Source: JAYTQG01 sp043746815 (GTDB taxonomy: Bacteria > Actinomycetota > Thermoleophilia > Miltoncostaeales > Miltoncostaeaceae). Taken from it: DNA of 19,073 bases. This document shows positions 13,612 through 19,073 of this stretch, piece after piece; within the stretch, counting starts at the first letter, position 1, and the number at the start of each line of letters is the position of its first letter. Position numbers and translations under genes: made by a program. The notes beneath the pieces were generated by a model. The model had not been told where the DNA came from, did not search any database, and was given only the letters and a program-made list of their open reading frames with translations. Location of the stretch: NCBI GenBank assembly GCA_043746815.1, contig JAYTQG010000195.1:1-19073 (forward strand), written 5' to 3'.

Positions 13612-14004
13612 ATGGCGCTGTTCGAATCGATCGCCCGCCAAGCAGGTCGACTTGTGGGTGACGTCCAAGTCTCGGTGAAACGTGCCCGCCTCGAGGGCGA
13701 GCGCCGTGTGATTCAGCGTGCGCACCGCAATGCGCTGGAGGCTCTGGGTGAGCGCGCATTTGACCTGGCCACCGCAGGCAAGTTGCCGGACGGTCTATTT
13801 GCTTCCCACGTTGCGGCAGTAGAGCGAAAGCTCATCGAGCTTGATTCCAACCGCAGCGAGATCGACGCCGTCCGCGCGGCCGGTGAACCGACAACCGACG
13901 GAGCGGTGCCTGCCCCTGGCGCTGCAGACGATTCGAACGGCGCCGGACACCATGCTGGCGCGGGTTGGGAAGCCGCCGACCGCTTCTTCCGACGTTCCCC
14001 ATAG
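13612..14004 (+). CDS. Unknown helical 130-aa protein
   Basis: No named family is recognised with confidence. The first 95 residues are strongly helical and charged (VKRARLEGERRVIQRAHRNALEALGERAFDL...ERKLIELDSNRSEID) with heptad-like spacing. The text resembles small coiled-coil proteins that actinobacteria often encode beside zinc-ribbon proteins. The last 35 residues are low-complexity Gly/Ala/Asp and probably disordered, ending in WEAADRFFRRSP. The start ATG 13612 has AGAGGAGAG 5 bases upstream. The zinc-ribbon membrane protein begins 70 bases downstream, suggesting a functional pair, though a -10-like box between them allows separate transcription. Confidence 0.7.
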   Translation: MALFESIARQAGRLVGDVQVSVKRARLEGERRVIQRAHRNALEALGERAFDLATAGKLPDGLFASHVAAVERKLIELDSNRSEIDAVRAAGEPTTDGAVPAPGAADDSNGAGHHAGAGWEAADRFFRRSP

Positions 14005-14038
14005 GGCCTACCACTGGCGCGATTGCGCGAAAGGGTTG

Positions 14039-14044
14039 TATCCT
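14039..14044 (+). promoter_or_regulatory. Putative -10 box for the zinc-ribbon membrane protein
   Basis: TATCCT lies 30 bases before ATG 14075, giving a leader of about 24 bases that holds the GGAG Shine-Dalgarno. Confidence 0.4.
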
Positions 14045-14074
14045 CGGGGGGAAGCCTCTCCGTGGAGTGCATGC

Positions 14075-14359
14075 ATGAGAACCGAATCTGATCTCCAGTG
14101 GTCTCATCATTCCGGCGCTCCGGGATGCCATCGCTGTGGGCTTCCACTCCTCGACGGGGCTACATTTTGCCCGTACTGCGAGCGGCGACTGCGCGAAACG
14201 CCGGTAACGCGACTCGTCACCCAAGGCCGACGGATATTCGCTGGCGGACCCGAGGTACGCCGCGTTGCTGGCATCCCAGAACCCGCACTACTCGCGGCGC
14301 TGTCCCTAGTGTTCGGAATCATCGCGATTGCAAGCGGCGTCGCCGCTGTCTTGGCATAG
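14075..14359 (+). CDS. Small zinc-ribbon protein with C-terminal membrane helix
   Basis: A 94-aa protein. Residues 18-35 carry CxxC-N10-CxxC (C18, C21, C32, C35; 'CHRCG...FCPYC'), a zinc ribbon of the double-zinc-ribbon / DZANK type. A basic linker (ETPVTRLVTQGRRIF...VRR) leads to one hydrophobic helix at about 70-93 that closes the protein, so it is probably a tail-anchored membrane protein with a cytoplasmic zinc ribbon. The start ATG 14075 has GGAG 7 bases upstream; the open frame further upstream overlaps the preceding gene out of frame and is not credible. The function is unknown. A second small zinc-binding protein begins 7 bases after its stop. Confidence 0.75.
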   Translation: MRTESDLQWSHHSGAPGCHRCGLPLLDGATFCPYCERRLRETPVTRLVTQGRRIFAGGPEVRRVAGIPEPALLAALSLVFGIIAIASGVAAVLA

Positions 14360-14366
14360 TTCGCCC

Positions 14367-14546
14367 ATGCCAGCAATCAGCGCATCATCCGCCGGGGACC
14401 TCCACACGACCGGCGACGAAGTAGTGGGCCGCTTCCGGTGCGTGGAATGTGACCTCCTGATCGTCTCGCCCCGAGAAAACGATGGAGTCCTTGTCCTGCC
14501 ACCCTGCACCCTGTGCGGGTGTGAGGAGTGGCGCGCAGTCTCCTAG
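14367..14546 (+). CDS. Small zinc-ribbon-like protein, 59 aa
   Basis: The protein has two cysteine knuckles: C25-V-E-C28 ('FRCVECDLLIV') and C47-TL-C50-G-C52, with 'CGCEEWRA' at the end. This is rubredoxin-like or zinc-ribbon spacing and should bind one zinc. ATG 14367 is 7 bases after the stop of the upstream zinc-ribbon gene. CATAGT stands 6 bases before it, so it may be leaderless or coupled. Its TAG stop shares the CTAG at 14543-14546 with the stop of the convergent GYD gene. The function is unknown. Confidence 0.65.
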   Translation: MPAISASSAGDLHTTGDEVVGRFRCVECDLLIVSPRENDGVLVLPPCTLCGCEEWRAVS

Positions 14547-14827
14547 ACAATTCCCGCCAGGAACTCGTCAACGTCGACGGCTGGCAACGTTTCGATCGTT
14601 GCACTCCCGCGGGCCGCAAGGTTGATGGCAGCGGCGAGCACCGTCTCCGTACTGTCCGCTTCGACGAGGCTGAGGAAGTCGTAGCTGCCAAGAAGTGCCC
14701 ACTGACGACGGACGACCGCACCCATCGACTCCAGTTCCCGGTTCACTTCAAGTAGGCGCTCAGGAACCGCGCGCAGCGAACTGAGGCCCTGGGGCGTCAG
14801 CGTCGTCAAGAGAATGTAGGTGGCCAT
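14543..14827 (-). CDS. GYD domain protein
   Basis: A 94-aa protein of the GYD family (MATYILLTTLTPQGL...LESMGAVVRRQWALLGSYDFLSLVEA...GSATIETLPAVDVDEF). These are small ferredoxin-like alpha/beta proteins of unknown function, named for the conserved G-[YE]-YD-like segment, here GSYDF. The full family length is present. The start is ATG 14827; no good Shine-Dalgarno is visible, and TACGCT 12 bases upstream may be its -10 box. It is divergent from the 105-aa protein gene. Confidence 0.82.
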   Translation of the reverse strand: MATYILLTTLTPQGLSSLRAVPERLLEVNRELESMGAVVRRQWALLGSYDFLSLVEADSTETVLAAAINLAARGSATIETLPAVDVDEFLAGIV

Positions 14828-14895
14828 AGAACTGCGGAAAGCGTAGCGGCAACTATGCTTGCCCGGTCAAGCCGATAGCCACAGTGAAGGACGCC

Positions 14896-15213
14896 ATGCA
14901 ACGCGATCACGATTCCACGCCGAACGAACTCCAAAAAGCACTGCTGGAGTACACCGCAACTCCACTCGAAACACAGTTGATCGACTGGTCGGCGGCGAAT
15001 TGGCCGATGGCTGCCCGCGGGATGATCTACGCGAAGAAGGAAGCCGCGGACACGGTTTCTGGTGTTCAGGGGTTCCGCGAGGAGGAGCCCAAGATGGCAA
15101 TCGAAATCGCCGCCCGGGTGGCAATCTCGGAGCGCGTCCTGATGTGCCGTACAATCGCGGCCATCCTGCCGGACTGGCTGGAGGCCACCTACGGCCTCAC
15201 TCCGAAGGGATAG
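14896..15213 (+). CDS. Unknown 105-aa helical protein
   Basis: No family is recognised. The sequence is mainly helical and soluble (MQRDHDSTPNELQKALLEY...ETQLIDWSAANWPMAARGMIYAKKEAADTV...ARVAISERVLMCRTIAAILPDWLEATYG), with several Trp and one Cys. ATG 14896 is preferred, with AAGGA 4 bases upstream; an in-frame GTG at 14884 would add four residues. The 3' end overlaps the convergent rhodanese gene by 17 bases. Confidence 0.65.
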   Translation: MQRDHDSTPNELQKALLEYTATPLETQLIDWSAANWPMAARGMIYAKKEAADTVSGVQGFREEEPKMAIEIAARVAISERVLMCRTIAAILPDWLEATYGLTPKG

Positions 15214-15553
15214 GCTCCTGCGGGTGGCCAGCCGTTTCCCAGGCTGGCCACCCACCGACAAGCACCCCGACGCGGCGGACTCCGTGGTCGAAGGCCCAGA
15301 GTGCAATTTTCATACTGGTGGCCTCCCCTGGGCGATCGCAGTAGAAAATGACCTCCTTGCCCGTGGGAAGCTCGGCGATGGATGGCTCAAACTCCATCGG
15401 ATCGATCCGGATGGCACCCTTAATTTGTGTGGCCGCGTCCCGGTAGGTCAGGTCGCGGACGTCGACCGGCTGGACGGCGTCGCCCATCCGAAAGGATGCG
15501 ACCAAATCAACCGCTTGCCAGCGCGATACATCGTCCCAGGCCATTGCTTCCAT
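15197..15553 (-). CDS. Rhodanese-like domain protein
   Basis: A 118-aa single-domain rhodanese. The typical order is seen: VDVRDLTYRDAATQIKGAIRI (30-50), then VIFYCDRPGEATSMKIALWAF with the catalytic Cys at C72, and VLVGGWPAWETAGHP at the end. Such proteins carry persulfide sulfur on the Cys in sulfur transfer or thiol signalling. The active-site loop CDRPGEA is six residues long after the Cys, the usual sulfurtransferase size. The start is probably ATG 15553 (ATG 15544 is possible); the longer open frame upstream is Arg-rich and overlaps the divergent GNAT gene, so it is rejected. TAGCGT at 15585-15590 on this strand may be its -10 box. Confidence 0.82.
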   Translation of the reverse strand: MEAMAWDDVSRWQAVDLVASFRMGDAVQPVDVRDLTYRDAATQIKGAIRIDPMEFEPSIAELPTGKEVIFYCDRPGEATSMKIALWAFDHGVRRVGVLVGGWPAWETAGHPQEPIPSE

Positions 15554-15603
15554 CTCGTTTCGTGCGGGGAACGCGAGTGGGCCGACGCTACCAAACTGCC
15601 GCT

Positions 15604-16176
15604 GTGATCCGCCACCTGAACGCCGACGATATCGACTCGGCCGCCGCCATCTTGGCAACAGCTGGCGGTCCGTGGCTTCGCCTCGCGTTCGGTCGCAACG
15701 CCACGCGCGGGCTTCGGAGTGTGCTCTCTTCCGGGTTGGGGCACGACGGAGTGACGACGCTGGTCGCCGCCCACGCGGGCAATGTGACTGGAGTCGTCCG
15801 ACTGATGACGTTCACCCCCTCGCGGTCGCAGCCAATTGCGCCCGTGACCGTCCGGGCAAGGTGTGCTCAACTGGTGCTCGGGCAGGGTCCACTGCGACCT
15901 GGCGAAGGCTACGTCGAGAGCATTGCGGTCTTCCCGACCGCACGCGGTGCCGGAATTGGAAGGGAACTTCTCGTTGCAGCGATCACCACCGCCCGCGAGG
16001 CGGGCGCGACCGATCTCACGGGCTGGGTCCATCGCCGGAACGATCCAGCACTTCGACTCTGCGCGAGTATTGGGATGGATCGCGACCCTTCCGCAAATCG
16101 CTCGGCACCATTGGCCTATCTGCTCGGAATGCGAGCAATGCGACTGACCCTCCCTGACGTCCGTCCCAGCGGCTAG
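15604..16176 (+). CDS. GNAT family N-acetyltransferase
   Basis: A 190-aa GNAT protein. It opens with VIRHLNADDIDSAAAIL, has the beta4 strand YVESIAVFPTARG, and the acetyl-CoA pyrophosphate loop R114-GAGIG (114-119) followed by helix ELLVAAITTAREAGA. The closing 'DPALRLCASIGM' is the usual post-loop region. The start GTG 15604 was chosen because family similarity begins exactly there; sequence upstream in frame is Arg/Pro-rich shadow of the divergent rhodanese. No Shine-Dalgarno is seen, and TACCAA lies 9 bases upstream. The substrate is unknown. Confidence 0.8.
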   Translation: MIRHLNADDIDSAAAILATAGGPWLRLAFGRNATRGLRSVLSSGLGHDGVTTLVAAHAGNVTGVVRLMTFTPSRSQPIAPVTVRARCAQLVLGQGPLRPGEGYVESIAVFPTARGAGIGRELLVAAITTAREAGATDLTGWVHRRNDPALRLCASIGMDRDPSANRSAPLAYLLGMRAMRLTLPDVRPSG

Positions 16177-16231
16177 CGTCCAGTCGTCGGGCCTCTGCTC
16201 GGCGCTGTCCTGACGCACGAAAGGTGATCCG

Positions 16232-16636
16232 ATGGCAAGCCTGTTGACGATCGAGGGGATTGGCCCGGACTATGCAGCGAAGCTGAATGCCGCGGGCTGT
16301 AACTCCGTAGAAGAGCTTCTTGAAATGGGCGGAACGGCGAAGGGTCGCGCAGCCCTCGCGGCCAGTAGCGGGGCGTCCGAGAAGCTCATTCTTGGCTGGG
16401 TAAACCGCGCCGATCTCATGCGCGTCAAGGGCATCGGCGAGCAGTATTCGGATCTCCTTGAGGAGGCCGGTGTTGACACCGTTGCCGAGCTCGGGCAGCG
16501 GAATGCCGCGAACCTCACCAAGGCGATGGCGGATGTCAACGAGAAACGAAATCTCGTGAAGGCGTTACCGACTGAGGCCGCTGTCGAGGGATGGATCGCA
16601 CACGCGAAGACCCTTCCCAAGGCGGTTTCTCACTAG
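16232..16636 (+). CDS. DUF4332 helix-hairpin-helix protein
   Basis: A 134-aa protein with two helix-hairpin-helix units: LLTIEGIGPDYAAKLNAAGCNSVEELLEMG (4-33) and LMRVKGIGEQYSDLLEEAGVDTVAELGQRNAANL (62-95). This matches the DUF4332 family, whose text 'SEKLILGWVNRADLMRVKGIGEQYSDLLEEAGVDTV' is highly conserved. HhH units usually bind the DNA backbone without sequence specificity, but the role of DUF4332 proteins is not established. GAAAGGTGA stands 4 bases before the ATG. The gene is convergent with photolyase, and the two stops share CTAG at 16633-16636. Confidence 0.88.
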   Translation: MASLLTIEGIGPDYAAKLNAAGCNSVEELLEMGGTAKGRAALAASSGASEKLILGWVNRADLMRVKGIGEQYSDLLEEAGVDTVAELGQRNAANLTKAMADVNEKRNLVKALPTEAAVEGWIAHAKTLPKAVSH

Positions 16637-18078
16637 CCGCTTTCCCGGACCTCCGAGTCGCCAGACTCGGGGGCCCCGGCGACTTCGCGTGCCGCGCGGT
16701 ACCGATCCAGCACCTCTGCCCGTCGCTCGCGATGATCCACAATTGGCGCTGGATAGTCGGTTCCGATGCGGCAGCTGGAATCCATTTGCTCCAGGTCAGT
16801 CATCAGCCATGGTTCGTGGATGCGTTTGGTTGGGACGCTGGCGAGTTCCGCGACGTATCGCCGCACGTACGTTCCATCCGGGTCAAACTTCTGGCCCTGC
16901 AGCGTCGGGTTGAAGACCCGAAAGTACGGGGCGGCATCGGCTCCGGTTCCCGCGACCCATTGCCAGCCACCGTTGTTACTGGCCGGATCCCCGTCGAGCA
17001 GGTGCTGCATGAAGTGTGTCTCACCGCGACGCCAGTCGATGAGAAGGTCCTTCACGAGGAAGGACGCAACAACCATCCGAGTACGGTTGTGCATCCAGCC
17101 GGTCTCGAGCAGCTGGCGCATGGCGGCATCAACAATCGGATAGCCGGTCCGGCCAGCTTTCCAGGCCACGAACCCGTCGTCGTCCTCGTTCCACTGGATG
17201 TCGCGAAGGTCCTCTCGCAAGGATTGGCGCAAGACGTCTGGACGTCGGGCCGCGAGGTGGTGGAAGAACTCTCGCCATGCGACTTGACGCCAGAAGGAAC
17301 CTCGGCCACTTGGCAGCTCACCGCCCACGCGCAACGCCCGGCCGATCTGGGCACCTGTGCACATCCCGAATCGGAGATAGGGAGAGATCTGGGACGTTCC
17401 AACCTCTGCGACGGAATTTCGGCGCGCTCCGTACTTCTCCACAGCCCCGGAGCGGACGAACTCAGCGAGTTTTTCCCTCGCCGCCGCTGGCCCCGCCGGA
17501 ATGAGGGACTCGCCAGTAGGCAGTGCCCCCAGCCCATCCGACACCAACGCGGGTCCGGTCAACATTACGGGTCCCGGGTCATGTGGTGGAAGCGGATGTT
17601 CCTGCCAAGCCCGGTAGAACGGCGTGAAGACTTGGTAGCCCGCCCCGCTGCTGCCGGGGAGGTCCAACGGCTCGACGACGAGATCTCCGCCGAACTCCAC
17701 AAGTGCCGCGCCCTGGCCCGCGAGTGCTTCGACGACCGCGTCGTCGCGTCCCCGGCCGAACCCCGAAATTTCTCGGGTGATGTGGACCTGATCCGCGCCA
17801 ACCTCCCGCGCCAGATCTGAAATGACCAGGCGCGGATCGCCGCTTCGAACGGTGAGGCTGATCCCGCGCGCCCGAAGCTCCCCGTCGAGCGCTTCGAGCC
17901 CGGATCGCAGGAAGGTGAGGCGCTCGGTACTGGTGTGGTGACGTTTGACGAGCAGCGCTGGGTCGAGCACGAAGAGGGCAACCACGTCCCCGCGATCGGC
18001 TGCTGCCGAGAGCGCCGGGTGATCCGCGACGCGGAGGTCCCGACGAAACCAGACGATTGTGCAAAGCGGCGCGTTCAC
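16633..18078 (-). CDS. phrB: Deoxyribodipyrimidine photolyase (class I CPD type)
   Basis: A 481-aa light-driven DNA repair enzyme that splits cyclobutane pyrimidine dimers with FADH-. The N-terminal antenna domain begins TIVWFRRDLRVADHPAL (residues 7-23). The C-terminal FAD domain shows TSQISPYLRFG (228-238), FWRQVAWREFFHHL, WMHNRTRM (328-335), DPASNNGGWQWVAGTGADAAPYFRVFNP and QGQKFDPDGTYVRRYV. The two Asn of SNNGGWQW (368-369) keep the residue next to FAD N5 that photolyases use. The start was set at GTG 18078, just before the conserved domain; an upstream ATG at 18129 would add 17 residues and nearly abut the divergent gene. No Shine-Dalgarno is obvious. Confidence 0.93.
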   Translation of the reverse strand: MNAPLCTIVWFRRDLRVADHPALSAAADRGDVVALFVLDPALLVKRHHTSTERLTFLRSGLEALDGELRARGISLTVRSGDPRLVISDLAREVGADQVHITREISGFGRGRDDAVVEALAGQGAALVEFGGDLVVEPLDLPGSSGAGYQVFTPFYRAWQEHPLPPHDPGPVMLTGPALVSDGLGALPTGESLIPAGPAAAREKLAEFVRSGAVEKYGARRNSVAEVGTSQISPYLRFGMCTGAQIGRALRVGGELPSGRGSFWRQVAWREFFHHLAARRPDVLRQSLREDLRDIQWNEDDDGFVAWKAGRTGYPIVDAAMRQLLETGWMHNRTRMVVASFLVKDLLIDWRRGETHFMQHLLDGDPASNNGGWQWVAGTGADAAPYFRVFNPTLQGQKFDPDGTYVRRYVAELASVPTKRIHEPWLMTDLEQMDSSCRIGTDYPAPIVDHRERRAEVLDRYRAAREVAGAPESGDSEVRESG

Positions 18079-18098
18079 CCGGCTAGTCTGCCCAAGCG

Positions 18099-18127
18099 TT
18101 GACACCACCGGAGGGGACCGGTACACC
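18099..18127 (+). promoter_or_regulatory. Promoter with consensus -35, leaderless start
   Basis: A perfect TTGACA (18099-18104), a 17-base spacer and TACACC (18122-18127) end 6 bases before ATG 18134, so transcription should begin at the start codon. It is the best -35 in the window. It lies in the 55-base divergent region with the photolyase gene. Confidence 0.55.
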
Positions 18128-18133
18128 ATCGAT

Positions 18134-18316
18134 ATGACTCACGGACCGTCGGACCGCATCATCTGGCTCGTCGCTGCAGTGCTTGGGGCGGGTTCCACCG
18201 CAATCAGTTGGGCGGCCGGAGCACGACTCGGCGCAGCGCTCACACTCGGTGTGATCCTCGTCATCGTGACAACCCTCGCTGGGCTGTCGTGGTCGGCGCA
18301 ATCCGCAACCCAGTGA
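18134..18316 (+). CDS. Small two-helix membrane protein, 60 aa
   Basis: After a short polar start (MTHGPSDR), two hydrophobic segments at about 9-30 and 33-53 make a helical hairpin, with a polar tail (SAQSATQ). No family is recognised. ATG 18134 is chosen because a consensus promoter points to it; the frame extends upstream to 18059, but that would overlap the divergent photolyase start. Next to photolyase it might share light or stress regulation, but this is only proximity. Confidence 0.6.
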   Translation: MTHGPSDRIIWLVAAVLGAGSTAISWAAGARLGAALTLGVILVIVTTLAGLSWSAQSATQ

Positions 18317-18443
18317 TCAGCAGGTCGTACGGGCTCGAATGTCAGTCACGCGGGAGCAAGGTCCGGCGCCTTGCAATGGCGCGGCCGTACAACCGTGGGT
18401 TCCCGCTGCTGCGGCGAGTGAGCCTGCGACGAGCCCTCAGGAC
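18317..18443. other. 127-base region without a convincing gene
   Basis: No ORF, tRNA or toxin gene can be supported here. At its right edge CGAGCCC (18430-18436) pairs with GGGCTCG (18449-18455) across a 12-base loop, spanning the 3' end of the regulator gene. It is a possible weak terminator without a T tract. Confidence 0.4.
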
Positions 18444-18671
18444 CTAACGGGCTCGCATCGCATGGAGAACAACTTGGTCCACTCGCGACGAGCCGTCAGG
18501 TGTTCCTTCGCCGGTCGCGAAGAAGGCTAGCCGCCGTCCGGGTTCCAGCGCCCGAAGGTGGCCCTCAACCGCGTCTCGCACGACCTGGGCAATTGGTACT
18601 CCCCGCCGACGTACTTCGACGCGAAGGCGCGTGTCGACATCGTCCGGGAACATGACCGTTGCTCGCTTCAT
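18444..18671 (-). CDS. Ribbon-helix-helix (CopG/Arc-like) DNA-binding protein, lone antitoxin-like
   Basis: A 75-aa protein beginning MKRATVMFPDDVDTRLRVEVRRRGVPIAQVVRDAVEGHLRAL. The N-terminal beta strand followed by two helices is the RHH fold of CopG/VapB-like regulators and antitoxins, which dimerise to bind an operator. The tail (FFATGEGTPDGSSRVDQVVLHAMRAR) is where a VapB-type antitoxin would contact its toxin. No PIN-domain or other toxin gene lies on either side: rnpB is upstream and the downstream 127 bases hold no ORF. TAGTTT 6 bases before ATG 18671 suggests a leaderless transcript. Confidence 0.75.
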   Translation of the reverse strand: MKRATVMFPDDVDTRLRVEVRRRGVPIAQVVRDAVEGHLRALEPGRRLAFFATGEGTPDGSSRVDQVVLHAMRAR

Positions 18672-18677
18672 GAGGCG

Positions 18678-18683
18678 AAACTA
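18678..18683 (-). promoter_or_regulatory. Putative -10 box of leaderless promoter for the RHH gene
   Basis: TAGTTT on the minus strand is 6 bases before ATG 18671. It lies just after the rnpB terminator, so the gene should be transcribed separately from rnpB. Confidence 0.42.
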
Positions 18684-18700
18684 CCGCATCACGCGCCGTT

Positions 18701-18735
18701 GAAGAAATAGAGAACCCCGCTTGCGCGGGGCTCTC
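18701..18735 (-). terminator. Rho-independent terminator of rnpB
   Basis: On the minus strand the arms GAGAGCCCCGC (18735-18725) and GCGGGGTTCTC (18720-18710) form 11 pairs (one G-T) around a GCAA tetraloop, followed by TATTTCTTC. It begins a few bases after the RNase P RNA 3' end. Confidence 0.85.
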
Positions 18736-18737
18736 CG

Positions 18738-19073
<336 letters not shown>

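Noticed and set aside
15427..15603. N-terminal extension of the GNAT protein
   Set aside because: The Arg/Pro-rich stretch is opposite the rhodanese gene; GNAT similarity begins at GTG 15604.
16591..17820. 409-codon open frame on the plus strand
   Set aside because: Antisense to photolyase and overlapping the DUF4332 gene out of frame; no domain or ribosome-binding site.
18317..18443. Possible tRNA or toxin gene between the membrane protein and the RHH gene
   Set aside because: A 'GGGCTCGAATGTC' segment superficially resembles a T-arm, but no acceptor stem or anticodon arm can be formed, and no frame encodes a toxin-like protein.

Overview
The window is a gene-dense, high-GC piece of bacterial chromosome. 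It most resembles an actinobacterium outside the well-studied genera, possibly Thermoleophilia or Acidimicrobiia-like. The reasons are a type A RNase P RNA, family content (GYD protein, DUF4332 protein, HPr-EI fusion, Flp pilin, RibD_C-type reductase), GTG starts, and several genes that appear to be leaderless. The placement is inference from style, not from a marker gene. No phage, IS element, CRISPR array or tRNA was found.

Layout. 1-750 (+) is the C-terminal end of a large repeat protein with Ig-like modules, closed by a perfect 18-bp hairpin. 946-3535 (+) is a three-gene flavin electron-transfer operon: a ferric-reductase-like di-heme/FAD membrane oxidoreductase, an exported FMN-binding protein, and an ApbE-type FMN transferase. 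3802-4443 (+) is a nitroreductase. 9800-4198 (-) reads fetA, fetB (ABC metal exporter), a fused HPr-enzyme I PTS protein, then an M48 metalloprotease whose C-terminus runs antisense into the nitroreductase. 9839-10573 (+) is a RibD_C-type reductase, divergent from fetA. 13478-10570 (-) reads a Flp pilin, two unknown proteins and an ABC exporter. 13612-16636 holds small genes on both strands: an unknown helical protein, two zinc-ribbon proteins, a GYD protein, an unknown 105-aa protein, a rhodanese, a GNAT acetyltransferase and a DUF4332 helix-hairpin-helix protein. 18078-16633 (-) is a CPD photolyase, divergent from a small membrane protein. The window ends with a lone ribbon-helix-helix regulator and rnpB with its terminator (both -).

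How it works together. Flavin and redox chemistry recurs: FAD/heme reductase, FMN carrier, FMN transferase, nitroreductase, RibD-like reductase and photolyase. The first three form a coherent module likely to move electrons across the membrane to a covalently flavinylated carrier. FetAB suggests control of labile metal, probably iron.

The most notable architecture is at gene ends and starts. All five convergent gene pairs overlap at their 3' ends, three of them by exactly one shared 4-bp CTAG or TTAG containing both stop codons. At least seven genes carry a TANNNT hexamer 6-8 nt before the start codon instead of a Shine-Dalgarno sequence, as expected of leaderless transcripts. Genes with a clear Shine-Dalgarno sequence are interspersed. 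No stretch over 300 bases lacks a gene.
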